Of a DNA stretch of 42,513 nt, positions 9,299-16,865 are shown piece by piece; within the stretch, counting starts at the first letter, position 1, and every line of letters begins with the position of its first letter. Below the pieces are notes generated by a model. It saw nothing but the letters and a program-made list of their open reading frames with translations. It was not told the DNA's origin and did no database searches. The position numbers and the translations under genes are program-made. The stretch covers positions 1 through 42,513 of the forward strand of contig NZ_JACJRU010000057.1 of NCBI RefSeq assembly GCF_014697425.1. The letters are read 5' to 3'. This DNA is from Nostoc sp. FACHB-110 (GTDB lineage Bacteria > Cyanobacteriota > Cyanobacteriia > Cyanobacteriales > Nostocaceae).

Positions 9299-10060
9299 AT
9301 GAATAATCCGCAACAACCGCGAGAATACGATGCTGTGCTTGGTGGTAATAGTCCATCAATGGAAGGTGCAGCCGTTTTAGGTGGGATTGAAGAGGTAAGA
9401 TTACGGTTGCAAAATCCAGATGTAAAGGTGAGAATTGCTGCACTTGAGCAAGCTTTGAATTATGGAGAGCAGGGTTTAGATTTAGTATTAATTGAGGGTT
9501 TAAATGATGAATCTGTAGAAGTACAAAAACAAGCTCATTTTCTCTTAAAATCCCGCACAGAAATAAAAGTTAAAAAGGCATTAATACAATTAGATGCACA
9601 TTTAAGAGTAGAAGGATCAACATCTTACTCGAAATTACGTAATTATCTTGCACAGGGTAAACTCGAAGATGCTGATTGTGAAACAAGGGAAGCAATGGTA
9701 AGAGCCACATTCAGGGAACACAAAGGTTATTTACGTATGAAAGATTTTGATAACTTCCCCTGTGAAGACCTCCAAATTATTGACCAATTGTGGCTAAAAT
9801 ACAGTGGTGGTCGGTTTGGTTTTTCTGTCCAAAAGCGGATTTATCAAAGTTTGGGTGGGACTAAAGAATACAACGAAAAAATTTGGAATGCTTTTGGTGA
9901 AGCAGTAGGATGGAAGTTAGATGGTCGCTGGTTGCAAGATAAAGATATAAGTTTTGACAAAAGATCACCTGAAGGACATCTTCCAGTTGGAAGGCTTTTG
10001 TGGTTTGGAAGATGGGGTTGCTCTTGCTTATTCATCTCTCGTTTCGCATCGAAACTTTAG
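9299..10060 (+). CDS. HEAT-like repeat and GUN4 domain protein
   Basis: A 253-residue protein. Residues 1-30 carry the AVLGG repeats often seen in cyanobacterial adaptor proteins. About 31-87 form a HEAT/PBS-lyase-like unit (NPDVKVRIAALEQALNYGEQ). About 107-230 form a GUN4 domain (YSKLRNYLAQGKLEDAD, REAMVRATF, WLKYSGGRFGFSVQ, GWKLDGRWL, RSPEGHLPVG). GUN4 domains bind porphyrins and stimulate magnesium chelatase in the chlorophyll pathway, but most multidomain GUN4 proteins in filamentous cyanobacteria have no tested role. The HEAT unit is almost identical to the start of the next gene (10125). The frame ends in a Trp/Cys-rich tail; an alternative +1 frame over the last 70 bases is also open, so a late frameshift is possible. 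Confidence 0.85.
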   Translation: MNNPQQPREYDAVLGGNSPSMEGAAVLGGIEEVRLRLQNPDVKVRIAALEQALNYGEQGLDLVLIEGLNDESVEVQKQAHFLLKSRTEIKVKKALIQLDAHLRVEGSTSYSKLRNYLAQGKLEDADCETREAMVRATFREHKGYLRMKDFDNFPCEDLQIIDQLWLKYSGGRFGFSVQKRIYQSLGGTKEYNEKIWNAFGEAVGWKLDGRWLQDKDISFDKRSPEGHLPVGRLLWFGRWGCSCLFISRFASKL

Positions 10061-10124
10061 AATTGTAACCTAAATATCTAAGGTTTATAAAAAATTATTC
10101 ATCTGTGGTATTGAAGGAGTAAAA

Positions 10125-11129
10125 ATGCGGTTGAAAAATCCAGATGTAAAGGTGAGGATTGCTGCTCTTGAGCAAGCTGTGAATTATGGAGAACAGGGAT
10201 TAGATTTAGTGATTGCAGGTTTAAAAGATAAATCTTGGGATGTTCAAAATGCGGCTTATTTAATATTAAATAAAAGAACAGAACCAAGAATTAAGCAAAT
10301 ATTACAAGATCCTCGTCAATTAGGTTTCAAATTAAAAGAAATTGAAGTAATAACAATCAACAGACGTGGACAAATTATTCAGCGTCAGCAGCGTATAGCT
10401 AGATATTTTACGGAAGGTTTGGGTAATGGTGTTACTTTAGAAATGGCTGCAATTCCTGGTGGTAGTTTTATGATGGGTTCACCGGAAAGTGAAGCAGGAA
10501 GACTTTCTTATGAAAGCCCTCGGCATCAAGTTACAGTTCCCGGTTTTTTCATAGGAAAATATGAATTAACACAGGTACAATACCAAGCTATCGTAGGGAA
10601 TAATCCTTCTCGATTCAAAGGTGACAATCGCCCAGTTGAAAATCTAAGTTGGTATGATGCAATTAAATTCTGTGAGAAATTAAGCCAAAAAACAGGAAAA
10701 ACCTACAGGCTCCCAAGTGAAGCTGAATGGGAGTATGCTTGTAGGGCAGGAACAACTACACCATTTTACTTTGGTGAAAATATTACCCCAAATTTAGTTA
10801 CCTATGGTGGTAATGTTACTTACGCATTTGCACCCGAAAATCAAGAACAAACTAAATTTGTAGGAACTTTTCCCCCTAATGCCTTTGGTTTATATGATAT
10901 GCATGGTAATGTGGCAGAATGGTGTGAAGATGATCCGCATAATAATTATATAAACGCTCCTAATGATGGAAGTGCTTGGATTAATCAAAGTAGTGGAATC
11001 CATAAGACAGCACGCGGCGGTTCTTGGTACGATAATCGTGAAGATTGCCGTTCGGCGCGTCGGTATGCGCCCCATGCAGATGGCAGTAGTGCCGCGACTG
11101 GTTTTCGTGTTGTGTGTGATGCTGCGTAA
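10125..11129 (+). CDS. HEAT-repeat and FGE/SUMF1-like (C-type lectin fold) protein, possible DGR target
   Basis: A 334-residue protein. Residues 1-50 repeat the HEAT unit of the upstream gene. About 103-331 form an FGE-sulfatase (SUMF1-like) domain: AAIPGGSFMMGSPESE, YELTQVQYQAIVGNNPS, YRLPSEAEWEYACRAG, FGLYDMHGNVAEW, GGSW and GFRVVC. The catalytic Cys pair of true formylglycine-generating enzymes is not recognisable, so sulfatase activation is unlikely. In filamentous cyanobacteria this fold is a known target of diversity-generating retroelements, and residues 302-326 here have the matching layout (see the feature at 11028). The start is fixed by the Shine-Dalgarno GAAGGAG just upstream of ATG at 10125. 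It lies 64 bp after the GUN4 gene, so co-transcription is likely. Confidence 0.85.
   Translation: MRLKNPDVKVRIAALEQAVNYGEQGLDLVIAGLKDKSWDVQNAAYLILNKRTEPRIKQILQDPRQLGFKLKEIEVITINRRGQIIQRQQRIARYFTEGLGNGVTLEMAAIPGGSFMMGSPESEAGRLSYESPRHQVTVPGFFIGKYELTQVQYQAIVGNNPSRFKGDNRPVENLSWYDAIKFCEKLSQKTGKTYRLPSEAEWEYACRAGTTTPFYFGENITPNLVTYGGNVTYAFAPENQEQTKFVGTFPPNAFGLYDMHGNVAEWCEDDPHNNYINAPNDGSAWINQSSGIHKTARGGSWYDNREDCRSARRYAPHADGSSAATGFRVVCDAA
11028..11102 (+). other. Candidate DGR variable region at the 3' end of the FGE-like gene
   Basis: Codons for residues 302-326 lie between the conserved GGSW and GFRVVC. The last 66 bases (11037-11102) hold 42 G or C and only 10 A, against an AT-rich remainder of the gene. 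Many codons end in C or T with mixed first and second bases (TAC, GAT, CGT, TAT, CCC, CAT, GGC, AGT, GCC). That is the pattern left when AAC/AAT codons of a template repeat are mutated at adenines. The 3' flank GGTTTTCGTGTTGTGTGT would be the unmutated anchor. No template repeat or reverse transcriptase lies in this window, so the partner would have to act from elsewhere. Confidence 0.45.
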
Positions 11130-11318
11130 ACTTTATGGCTCTTTATACTCTCGCTCTTTTACTCTTTGCCCTTATTAACTTTTTTCCTTTTTTACTTTAT
11201 TAAACAACTTCTCTTTTTGCAGGAGATAAATTTTGATTCTTCCTACCTGAAAAGGGTAGGATGTTAAATAATTATGTATGTTTGATATTTTTCAAATTTG
11301 ACTTACTTGTAATCAAAC

Positions 11319-11753
11319 TTACTGAAGTGTAAAAACATACTGTTTATCAGGAACAAACTCTACGGGGGGTTGTATGTCAGGGTTTTGTTGAGTTATTTTA
11401 ATCAGTGTGAGATTAACCACGAGTTGATTTAAATTTGGATAAAAATCTAAATAGTCAATTTTTTCAATCCTGCTTATTTTACTAGAACCATTAAAAGTCA
11501 GAACATCGTCAGTAATTTGAGGATTCTGGATTTCAGGAATCTCAATAGTATCTTCCTCAATTAGTTTCCACCCCCCCGTGGATCTTTCTTGTTCTCTTCC
11601 AATAATGCAATTAATTTTAACACTTTTACCGTGCAAATTTGTCCACCATTGAGTAATTTGGGAAAGGTTTTCTAAATTAGTAGGTTCATTATTTCCATAA
11701 ATCCAGCGAATTATGGCATAAGACTGGATCGGCTCAGGTGATGCTTGTGACAT
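11319..11753 (-). CDS. Hypothetical protein
   Basis: A 144-residue soluble protein without a signal peptide or membrane segment. I do not recognise the family. Its predicted character is mostly beta strand (YAIIRWIYG, VKINCIIGRE, LNQLVVNLTLIKI, KQYVFTLQ). It has a Trp-Trp pair in ITQWWTNLHG and a conserved-looking GGWKLIEEDTIEIPE. ATG at 11753. It is convergent with the FGE-like gene and isolated from ycf35 by about 380 bp, so context gives no hint of function. Confidence 0.6.
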   Translation of the reverse strand: MSQASPEPIQSYAIIRWIYGNNEPTNLENLSQITQWWTNLHGKSVKINCIIGREQERSTGGWKLIEEDTIEIPEIQNPQITDDVLTFNGSSKISRIEKIDYLDFYPNLNQLVVNLTLIKITQQNPDIQPPVEFVPDKQYVFTLQ

Positions 11754-12066
11754 ACAGAAGCAAGTTAATAAATTATCTTTATAAGATTACTCCTACTAAC
11801 AAATTTTAGCTACATAGCAGTATAAATTAGAAACTTACACGATTGGCTAAAAAACTAGGCAGGATAAGCATTATACACTCAGACAAATCATTTTACTATA
11901 GCTCATCAAAAAGGTCAGACCACAGACCCTGTTAAGTATTTTGCTGACCCTCAAAATCGAGATTTAGGTATTATCAAACAAAAGCGAAAACCAAACGTTA
12001 AGTTAATTGTCGCTCAAACAGACATAAAAAAATTGGGACTGGGAATCAACCCAGGCCCGAAACAAG
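11754..12066. other. Intergenic region, about 310 bp
   Basis: Separates the hypothetical gene from the ycf35 terminator. A plus-strand frame from 11868 to 12155 stays open for 96 codons (it includes KYFADPQNRDLGI). It has no usable ATG, a stop immediately before it, and it overlaps the ycf35 terminator and 3' end. I regard it as non-coding or a relic. Confidence 0.4.
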
Positions 12067-12105
12067 GGAAAAAAAGCGGGCTAACCGCTATAACATGGTT
12101 AACCC
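12067..12105 (-). terminator. Rho-independent terminator of ycf35
   Basis: On the minus strand GGGTTAACC pairs with GGTTAGCCC (one T-G wobble) around a 10-nt loop, and is followed by GC and a run of seven T. It sits about 30 bp after the ycf35 stop codon. Confidence 0.85.
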
Positions 12106-12135
12106 GTGCAGCTTTGGGAACGCGCAGAGAAATGA

Positions 12136-12486
12136 TTATTGCAATACCAACTTAACGTTAGCGTTTTGCAGACCGCGCTGTTTAACTTCAGCCAAGGTCT
12201 TGTTAACTGCATATTTTTGGTTGATGGAGTTGATCAACTCGGTTTGGTTGTGCTTTTTAGCAACGCCCCACAGGTCAGCGATGAGGTCGAAGGAACCATC
12301 GCTATTGCGAGACCAGCCGAGATCATATTCGCCTTCCAAAACTGCAACGATGTCGGAACGTACACGCTGACCGTTATAACCGCGTACATCAGCTTCTGTC
12401 TTTACGGTAATACCCAGGTCGCGTAAAGAAGCTTTGAGGATTTCTGCATCGGTGATTTTGGTGCGAAGAGTGCTAAAGTGAGACAT
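12136..12486 (-). CDS. ycf35: Ycf35 family protein (DUF1257)
   Basis: A 116-residue protein starting MSHFSTLRTKITDAEIL, with LRDLGITVKTEADVRGYNGQ, FDLIADLWGV and INQKYAVNKTLAEVKQRG. This is the Ycf35 family, also encoded in red-algal chloroplast genomes; its biochemical role is unknown. I chose ATG at 12486 because GGAGG stands 8 to 9 bases upstream; the frame extends to a TTG at 12501 that overlaps this Shine-Dalgarno. The gene follows ycf46 by 137 bp on the same strand, and the two are probably functionally linked. A strong terminator lies just downstream. Confidence 0.9.
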   Translation of the reverse strand: MSHFSTLRTKITDAEILKASLRDLGITVKTEADVRGYNGQRVRSDIVAVLEGEYDLGWSRNSDGSFDLIADLWGVAKKHNQTELINSINQKYAVNKTLAEVKQRGLQNANVKLVLQ

Positions 12487-12540
12487 TTGGGTTTCCTCCA
12501 ATGAGAAGATTGAGAAAAGAACAACGGTTTATCATCGACG

Positions 12541-12572
12541 AGCCGCGCTTATCAGGGGCGGCTTTTTCTTTT
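12541..12572 (+). terminator. Plus-strand terminator-like hairpin inside the ycf46-ycf35 spacer
   Basis: AGCCGC (12541-12546) pairs with GCGGCT (12558-12563) and is followed by TTTTTCTTTT. It has the form of an intrinsic terminator, but it reads on the plus strand, while both flanking genes are on the minus strand. On the minus strand no T run follows the stem. Confidence 0.6.
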
Positions 12573-12595
12573 AACTGCTAGCTTTTTCGGCTAGC

Positions 12596-12625
12596 CTTTC
12601 CCCTGGGTTAGCAGGGAAAGCTTTT
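12596..12625 (+). terminator. Second plus-strand hairpin with short T run next to the ycf46 stop codon
   Basis: CTTTC-CCCT pairs with AGGGAAAG, followed by CTTTT. Between it and the hairpin at 12541 there is a third inverted pair, GCTAGC...GCTAGC (12577-12582 and about 12589-12594). It is weaker than the first hairpin because of a bulge. Confidence 0.4.
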
Positions 12626-14138
12626 AGAACTCCATTCGCTGATATTCAGCAACGGAGGCTGCGGCTGGTCTTGCGCGCTGTCTAGCCCAGTCTCTGAGGG
12701 CTGTTACCTGTTCTTGCATCGTGCGAGACAGTGGCAAGGTTGCTTTGAGGGCCGCAATAATATCTAGTTGGGTGAACTCGCGGTCTTGGGCAAATGCTTC
12801 ATACATTGCAGCCACAATCGCTTGTTCAATTTCTGCCCCAGAAAAGCCATCAGACATCTTGGCTAATTGCTCTAAATCAAAGCGAGCAATGTCATCACGA
12901 CGGCGTTTGCTTAAGTGAATATTGAAAATATCACTCCGTTCTTCAGGAGTAGGCAGATCCACAAAGAAAATTTCATCAAATCGACCTTTCCTCAAGAATT
13001 CTCCAGGTAAGCGTTCGACTCGGTTGGCTGTAGCCATCACAAATACTGGAGATTTTTTCTCTTGCATCCATGTGAGGAAAGACCCAAATATCCTGCTTGA
13101 TGTACCGCCGTCAGAATCACCAGACCCAGCACTACCAGCAAAGGATTTATCTAATTCATCAATAAACAGAATCGCTGGAGAGATGGATTCTGCTGTTTTG
13201 AGGGCGTTACGCAGATTTGCTTCGCTTCTTCCCACCATTGAGCCGTCGTATACACGTCCCATATCTAAGCGCAACAGTGGTAATCCCCAAAGCCGGGATG
13301 TTGTTTTGGCTATTAATGACTTACCGCAACCAGGAACTCCTAATATCAGCATCCCTTTTGGTTGGGGCAAACCATACTCTCTGGCTCTTTCGGTAAAGGC
13401 ATTAGAGCGTTGCTTGAGCCATTTCTTTAATTCTTCTAAACCGCCTACAGCATCAATGGTTTCGTCTTCTTCGATATATTCTAATATTCCATTGCGGCGG
13501 ATTAGTTGTTTTTTCTCAGATAAAACTATATCTACTTCTTCTTCTGTCAGCCGCCCAGTGGTGACTTGGGCTTTGCGATATACTTTTTCAGCTTCATCTT
13601 TGGTTAAACCTAAAGCGGCTCTGAGTAGTTTTTCGCGTGCTTCTGTTGTCAACCGTCGCCCACGATGGTGATCTAGATGAGAAGTTAAAACTTTGTTCAA
13701 CTCCGCCATATCTGGCAGTTGGAAGTCTAAAACTACTACTTCCTTCTCCAATTCTATGGGGACTTGATGCATGGGGGACATTAAAATAATATTTTTTTGT
13801 TGCCCTTTAAAACTAGCGATCGCATCACGTAATGCTCTGGTTGTCGCTGGGGCATCAATAAATGGATGTAAATCTTTAAGAATAAATATACCGGGTTCTT
13901 TTTGCCGGATTATCCAGTCAATTGCCGCCTCTGGGGAAACGGTGTTGTGTTGGCTCACATTCCGGGGCTGACCATATTCCACTATGCCGTGAGTTACTGT
14001 CCAAACGTAGACTCTGCGTTGGGGCTTTAAAACTTGAGCGATTGTGGAAATTGCTTGCTCTGCCCGCTCTTCCTCGGAGGTCACAAGGTAGATTAGAGGG
14101 TATTGAGCTTGAATTAAAATATTGAGCTCTTCTTTCAT
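12624..14138 (-). CDS. ycf46: Ycf46 family AAA+ ATPase
   Basis: A 504-residue soluble protein. The N-terminal half (1-225) is a degenerate P-loop-like region. The C-terminal AAA+ module has Walker A GVPGCGKS (267-274), Walker B LFIDELDKS (324-332), sensor 1 ATANRV with Asn372, and an arginine-finger region RKGRFDEIF (383-391). It matches chloroplast Ycf46. In Synechocystis a Ycf46 protein (Slr0374) has been connected with CO2 uptake and utilisation, so a regulatory role in inorganic carbon acclimation is likely; the client protein is unknown. ATG at 14138. It is co-directional with ycf35 downstream and the ribbon-helix-helix/zinc-ribbon gene 94 bp upstream. Confidence 0.9.
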   Translation of the reverse strand: MKEELNILIQAQYPLIYLVTSEEERAEQAISTIAQVLKPQRRVYVWTVTHGIVEYGQPRNVSQHNTVSPEAAIDWIIRQKEPGIFILKDLHPFIDAPATTRALRDAIASFKGQQKNIILMSPMHQVPIELEKEVVVLDFQLPDMAELNKVLTSHLDHHRGRRLTTEAREKLLRAALGLTKDEAEKVYRKAQVTTGRLTEEEVDIVLSEKKQLIRRNGILEYIEEDETIDAVGGLEELKKWLKQRSNAFTERAREYGLPQPKGMLILGVPGCGKSLIAKTTSRLWGLPLLRLDMGRVYDGSMVGRSEANLRNALKTAESISPAILFIDELDKSFAGSAGSGDSDGGTSSRIFGSFLTWMQEKKSPVFVMATANRVERLPGEFLRKGRFDEIFFVDLPTPEERSDIFNIHLSKRRRDDIARFDLEQLAKMSDGFSGAEIEQAIVAAMYEAFAQDREFTQLDIIAALKATLPLSRTMQEQVTALRDWARQRARPAAASVAEYQRMEF

Positions 14139-14232
14139 ACAATCGACCTACTTGAGACCTTATACAGTAAAGAACAGACTTGTAACGATGACTGAATTAA
14201 ATTATGAAAATTAGATATTCATAATTTCTGAT

Positions 14233-14580
14233 CTAGCACGGGACTAGCTCTTCCTCACTCTTGGGATGGGTTTGTGCTTCTTCGATTTCTTCCAAGGAAA
14301 TATGTTCTTGCCCAATCAATCCTGGTTGATCACCTAAAGCTACGAGTTCCCCATCGCGTAATACTAATGAACTTTCGCAAGCGGGACAGGAATAAACTCT
14401 ATGAGTTCTCCCATAGGTAGAAGCCTCTAGCTCTTCTACCAACTCTGGGTTCGCCAGGTAAAAGTAGAGAGCGCGTTCGGCAAGGTCTGACATTGGCTCA
14501 GAATCAATGGCGGAACGTATCTTCAACCTTTTGTGCAGTTCCGGCGATATATAAAAAGTAACCTTTTGCTTAGTTTGCAT
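14233..14580 (-). CDS. Ribbon-helix-helix protein with C-terminal zinc-ribbon-like Cys pair
   Basis: A 115-residue protein. The N-terminal part, KVTFYISPELHKRLKIRSA followed by MSDLAERALYFYL, fits a ribbon-helix-helix DNA-binding fold. A CPAC motif follows in YSCPACESSLVLRDG, which resembles half of a zinc ribbon; the only other Cys is the last residue, so a full metal site would need dimerisation. The C-terminus is acidic (SLEEIEEAQ). The gene sits 94 bp upstream of ycf46 on the same strand and may be its regulator or first operon gene. That link is inference from position. Confidence 0.65.
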   Translation of the reverse strand: MQTKQKVTFYISPELHKRLKIRSAIDSEPMSDLAERALYFYLANPELVEELEASTYGRTHRVYSCPACESSLVLRDGELVALGDQPGLIGQEHISLEEIEEAQTHPKSEEELVPC

Positions 14581-14846
14581 ATAACTCTTTGGCGGTCTTA
14601 CCCGGGTATGTATATCACGTTATCTGCTCCCTTGTCTCTTGTCAAGCCATTAAAACGTTTTGACGGCTATTTTGTTACATTTATTTACACTACGTTTAGA
14701 CTATCAAAATCGGCTAAGTTATATTTAAAACATTGCTTTATTTAAAATAGATATGGCTAAAGACCAGTTAAAGCTGAGATAATATCGCCAAATGAAGAAA
14801 AATCGGAATTAAATAACCTCAATAAGATGAAGTAAAAAACGCAATC

Positions 14847-15356
14847 ATGTTTTGTTCTTCAGTGAAAACTTGTAGTTATAAACAAAGTATTTATACAAAT
14901 AGTAAAAATATTGCGGGTGCGATCGCTTTATCATGGCTGTTGTCGGGATGCAGCAAACCTTTCAGCGTCTTAGATACCCAATGGCAAACTTATAGTAATC
15001 CCCGTTATGGCTTTGAATTTCCCTACCCCAGCAATTGGACTGTGTTAGCGACACCAGATAATCAAGATGGCATTGCTTTAGTTTCACCACGCAGCCAAAC
15101 AGTACAAATTCGAGCTTGGGCTAGTAATCGCCTAGCAAATGCCGGAAATAATAGCATCAAGCCTAATTTTCAGAATAATCAAGGCGTCTCAGGGGTTTTA
15201 TTAGTAGAAGTAGGTCAGCAAGTCGGTTCTATGAAATTAACTCTAAATCAAGGTAATATCACTTACTATTGGCAAGGACAAAGCCCCAGTCAAGAATTTT
15301 CTCACTATTACCCTTTGTTTTATTACATTGCCCAGCAATATCGAATTAAAGTATGA
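14847..15356 (+). CDS. Lipoprotein with PsbP-like motif
   Basis: A 169-residue protein. An N-terminal hydrophobic stretch (IAGAIALSWLLSGC) ends in a lipobox LSGC, so signal peptidase II cleavage and lipid attachment at Cys35 are expected. The mature part contains YSNPRYGFEFPYPSNW, a motif typical of PsbP-like and related periplasmic or lumenal domains, followed by beta strands. It is shorter than PsbP proper, so I do not call it a photosystem II subunit. The stop codon TGA lies inside the first unit of the heptad array that starts at 15354, so the last codons (KV, stop) coincide with the repeat. Confidence 0.7.
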   Translation: MFCSSVKTCSYKQSIYTNSKNIAGAIALSWLLSGCSKPFSVLDTQWQTYSNPRYGFEFPYPSNWTVLATPDNQDGIALVSPRSQTVQIRAWASNRLANAGNNSIKPNFQNNQGVSGVLLVEVGQQVGSMKLTLNQGNITYYWQGQSPSQEFSHYYPLFYYIAQQYRIKV

Positions 15357-15491
15357 AGTATGAAGTATGAAGTATGAAGTGTGAAGTGTGAAGTAGGAAG
15401 TATGAAGTATGAAGTATGAAGTGTGAAGTATGAAGTATGAAGTGTGTAGACGCGCAGCGGCTTGCCGCAGGCTAGTGTGAAGTGTGAAGTA
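15354..15491 (+). repeat. Heptad tandem repeat array with GC-rich palindromic core
   Basis: Thirteen consecutive 7-bp units of TGAAGTA or TGAAGTG (one unit GGAAGTA) fill 15354-15444. They are followed by TGTAGAC and a GC-rich core at 15456-15476 that begins AGCGGCTTGCCGC and ends GGCTAGT. Two further heptads stand at 15478-15491. The core is 20 of 21 bases identical to the one at 30810-30830, which also follows a heptad array. These resemble the short tandemly repeated sequences known from heterocystous cyanobacteria. Confidence 0.9.
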
Positions 15492-15699
15492 GGAAATTTC
15501 CCTTCTGCCTTTTGACGTGAAAGTGCTGAGTGCTGAGTAAAAATGCTTGCTCCTCTTTCATTTCTGGCGGTGAAACTTGTTTTATAGGGACTGCCTTTTA
15601 AGCAATGACCATTGACTCATAACTAATCGCTACTTTTGATGGTTTAGCGGGTACACAAACCTGATAGATTTAGCTATCAGCGAGTAAAAACTGGTGAAA

Positions 15700-16854
15700 A
15701 TGAAAGTCCTGGTTATTGGTGGCGATGGGTATTGTGGTTGGGCAACCGCACTTTACCTCTCTAATCGAGGTTACGATGTTGGAATTTTAGATAGTTTGGT
15801 GCGTCGGCATTGGGATAACGAACTGGGTGTCGCAACTCTAACGCCGATCGCACCAATTCAGCAACGTATCCAGCGCTGGCAAGATTTGACCGGCAAATCG
15901 ATCGACCTATTTGTAGGCGATATCACTAATTACGAATTTCTGCAAAAAACTTTACATCAATTTGAACCAAATGCGATCGTGCATTTTGGAGAACAGCGTT
16001 CTGCGCCATTCTCCATGATTGACCGCGAACACGCAGTTTTGACCCAAGTCAATAACGTAGTCGGCACACTCAACTTGCTGTATGCCATGCGTGAAGACTT
16101 CCCCGACTGTCACTTGGTTAAATTGGGAACAATGGGCGAATATGGTACACCCAACATCGATATTGAAGAAGGGTATATCACCATTGAACATAATGGGCGC
16201 AAAGATACCTTACCGTATCCCAAACAACCTGGTTCAATGTACCACTTAAGTAAAGTGCATGATAGCCACAATATCCACTTTGCTTGTCGGATTTGGGGAT
16301 TGCGGGCCACTGACTTAAATCAAGGCGTTGTGTACGGTGTCTTAACTGAAGAAACCGGAATGGACGAACTGTTAATTAATCGCCTAGATTACGATGGTGT
16401 ATTTGGTACAGCATTGAACAGATTTTGTATTCAAGCTGCGATTGGTCATCCTTTAACTGTGTATGGTAAAGGTGGACAAACTCGCGGATTTTTGGATATT
16501 CGAGATACAGTCCGTTGTATGGAACTCGCGATCGCAAATCCTGCTGAACCTGGAGAATTCCGTGTCTTCAACCAATTTACCGAACTATTTAGTGTGGGTG
16601 ACTTGGCATTGATGGTGAAAAAAGCAGGTAACGCCTTGGGATTAAATGTCGAAATCAACAACATAGATAACCCCAGAGTTGAAAAAGAAGAACATTACTT
16701 CAATGCTAAAAATACCAAACTGCTTGACCTCGGCTTGCAGCCTCATTACCTCTCAGACTCGTTACTTGATTCGCTGCTGAACTTTGCTATCAAGTATCAA
16801 CAACGAGTCGATAAAAAACAAATTCTGCCGAAAGTTTCTTGGCATAGAAATTAG
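15700..16854 (+). CDS. sqdB: UDP-sulfoquinovose synthase
   Basis: A 384-residue short-chain dehydrogenase/reductase-type enzyme that makes UDP-sulfoquinovose from UDP-glucose and sulfite, the first committed step of sulfolipid (SQDG) synthesis. The NAD-binding motif is GGDGYCGWAT (7-16). The active-site region LGTMGEYG has Thr144, Met145 and Glu147, and YHLSK has Tyr181 and Lys185. HFGEQRSAPFSMID and LRATDLNQGVVYG are family signatures. I chose ATG at 15700; a GTG two codons earlier is possible. It is followed 11 bp later by a DUF4291 gene and then sqdX, forming an operon that ends at the terminator near 18662. Confidence 0.97.
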   Translation: MKVLVIGGDGYCGWATALYLSNRGYDVGILDSLVRRHWDNELGVATLTPIAPIQQRIQRWQDLTGKSIDLFVGDITNYEFLQKTLHQFEPNAIVHFGEQRSAPFSMIDREHAVLTQVNNVVGTLNLLYAMREDFPDCHLVKLGTMGEYGTPNIDIEEGYITIEHNGRKDTLPYPKQPGSMYHLSKVHDSHNIHFACRIWGLRATDLNQGVVYGVLTEETGMDELLINRLDYDGVFGTALNRFCIQAAIGHPLTVYGKGGQTRGFLDIRDTVRCMELAIANPAEPGEFRVFNQFTELFSVGDLALMVKKAGNALGLNVEINNIDNPRVEKEEHYFNAKNTKLLDLGLQPHYLSDSLLDSLLNFAIKYQQRVDKKQILPKVSWHRN

Positions 16855-16865
16855 GTCAAAACTGT

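Noticed and set aside
10125..11129. True formylglycine-generating enzyme (sulfatase activator)
   Set aside because: The catalytic Cys pair is not recognisable, no sulfatase gene is near, and the C-terminal variability pattern fits a binding protein better.
11868..12155. 96-codon plus-strand open frame after the hypothetical gene
   Set aside because: Stop immediately upstream, no usable start codon, and it overlaps the ycf35 terminator and 3' end. A relic cannot be excluded but coding is unsupported.
12922..13671. 249-codon plus-strand open frame
   Set aside because: It lies entirely opposite the AAA+ module of ycf46, is Ser/Arg-rich without domain character, and is explained by the codon use of the real gene.
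15354..15491. Tandem repeats considered as a CRISPR array
   Set aside because: Units are 7 bp, directly contiguous, with no spacers and no cas genes nearby.
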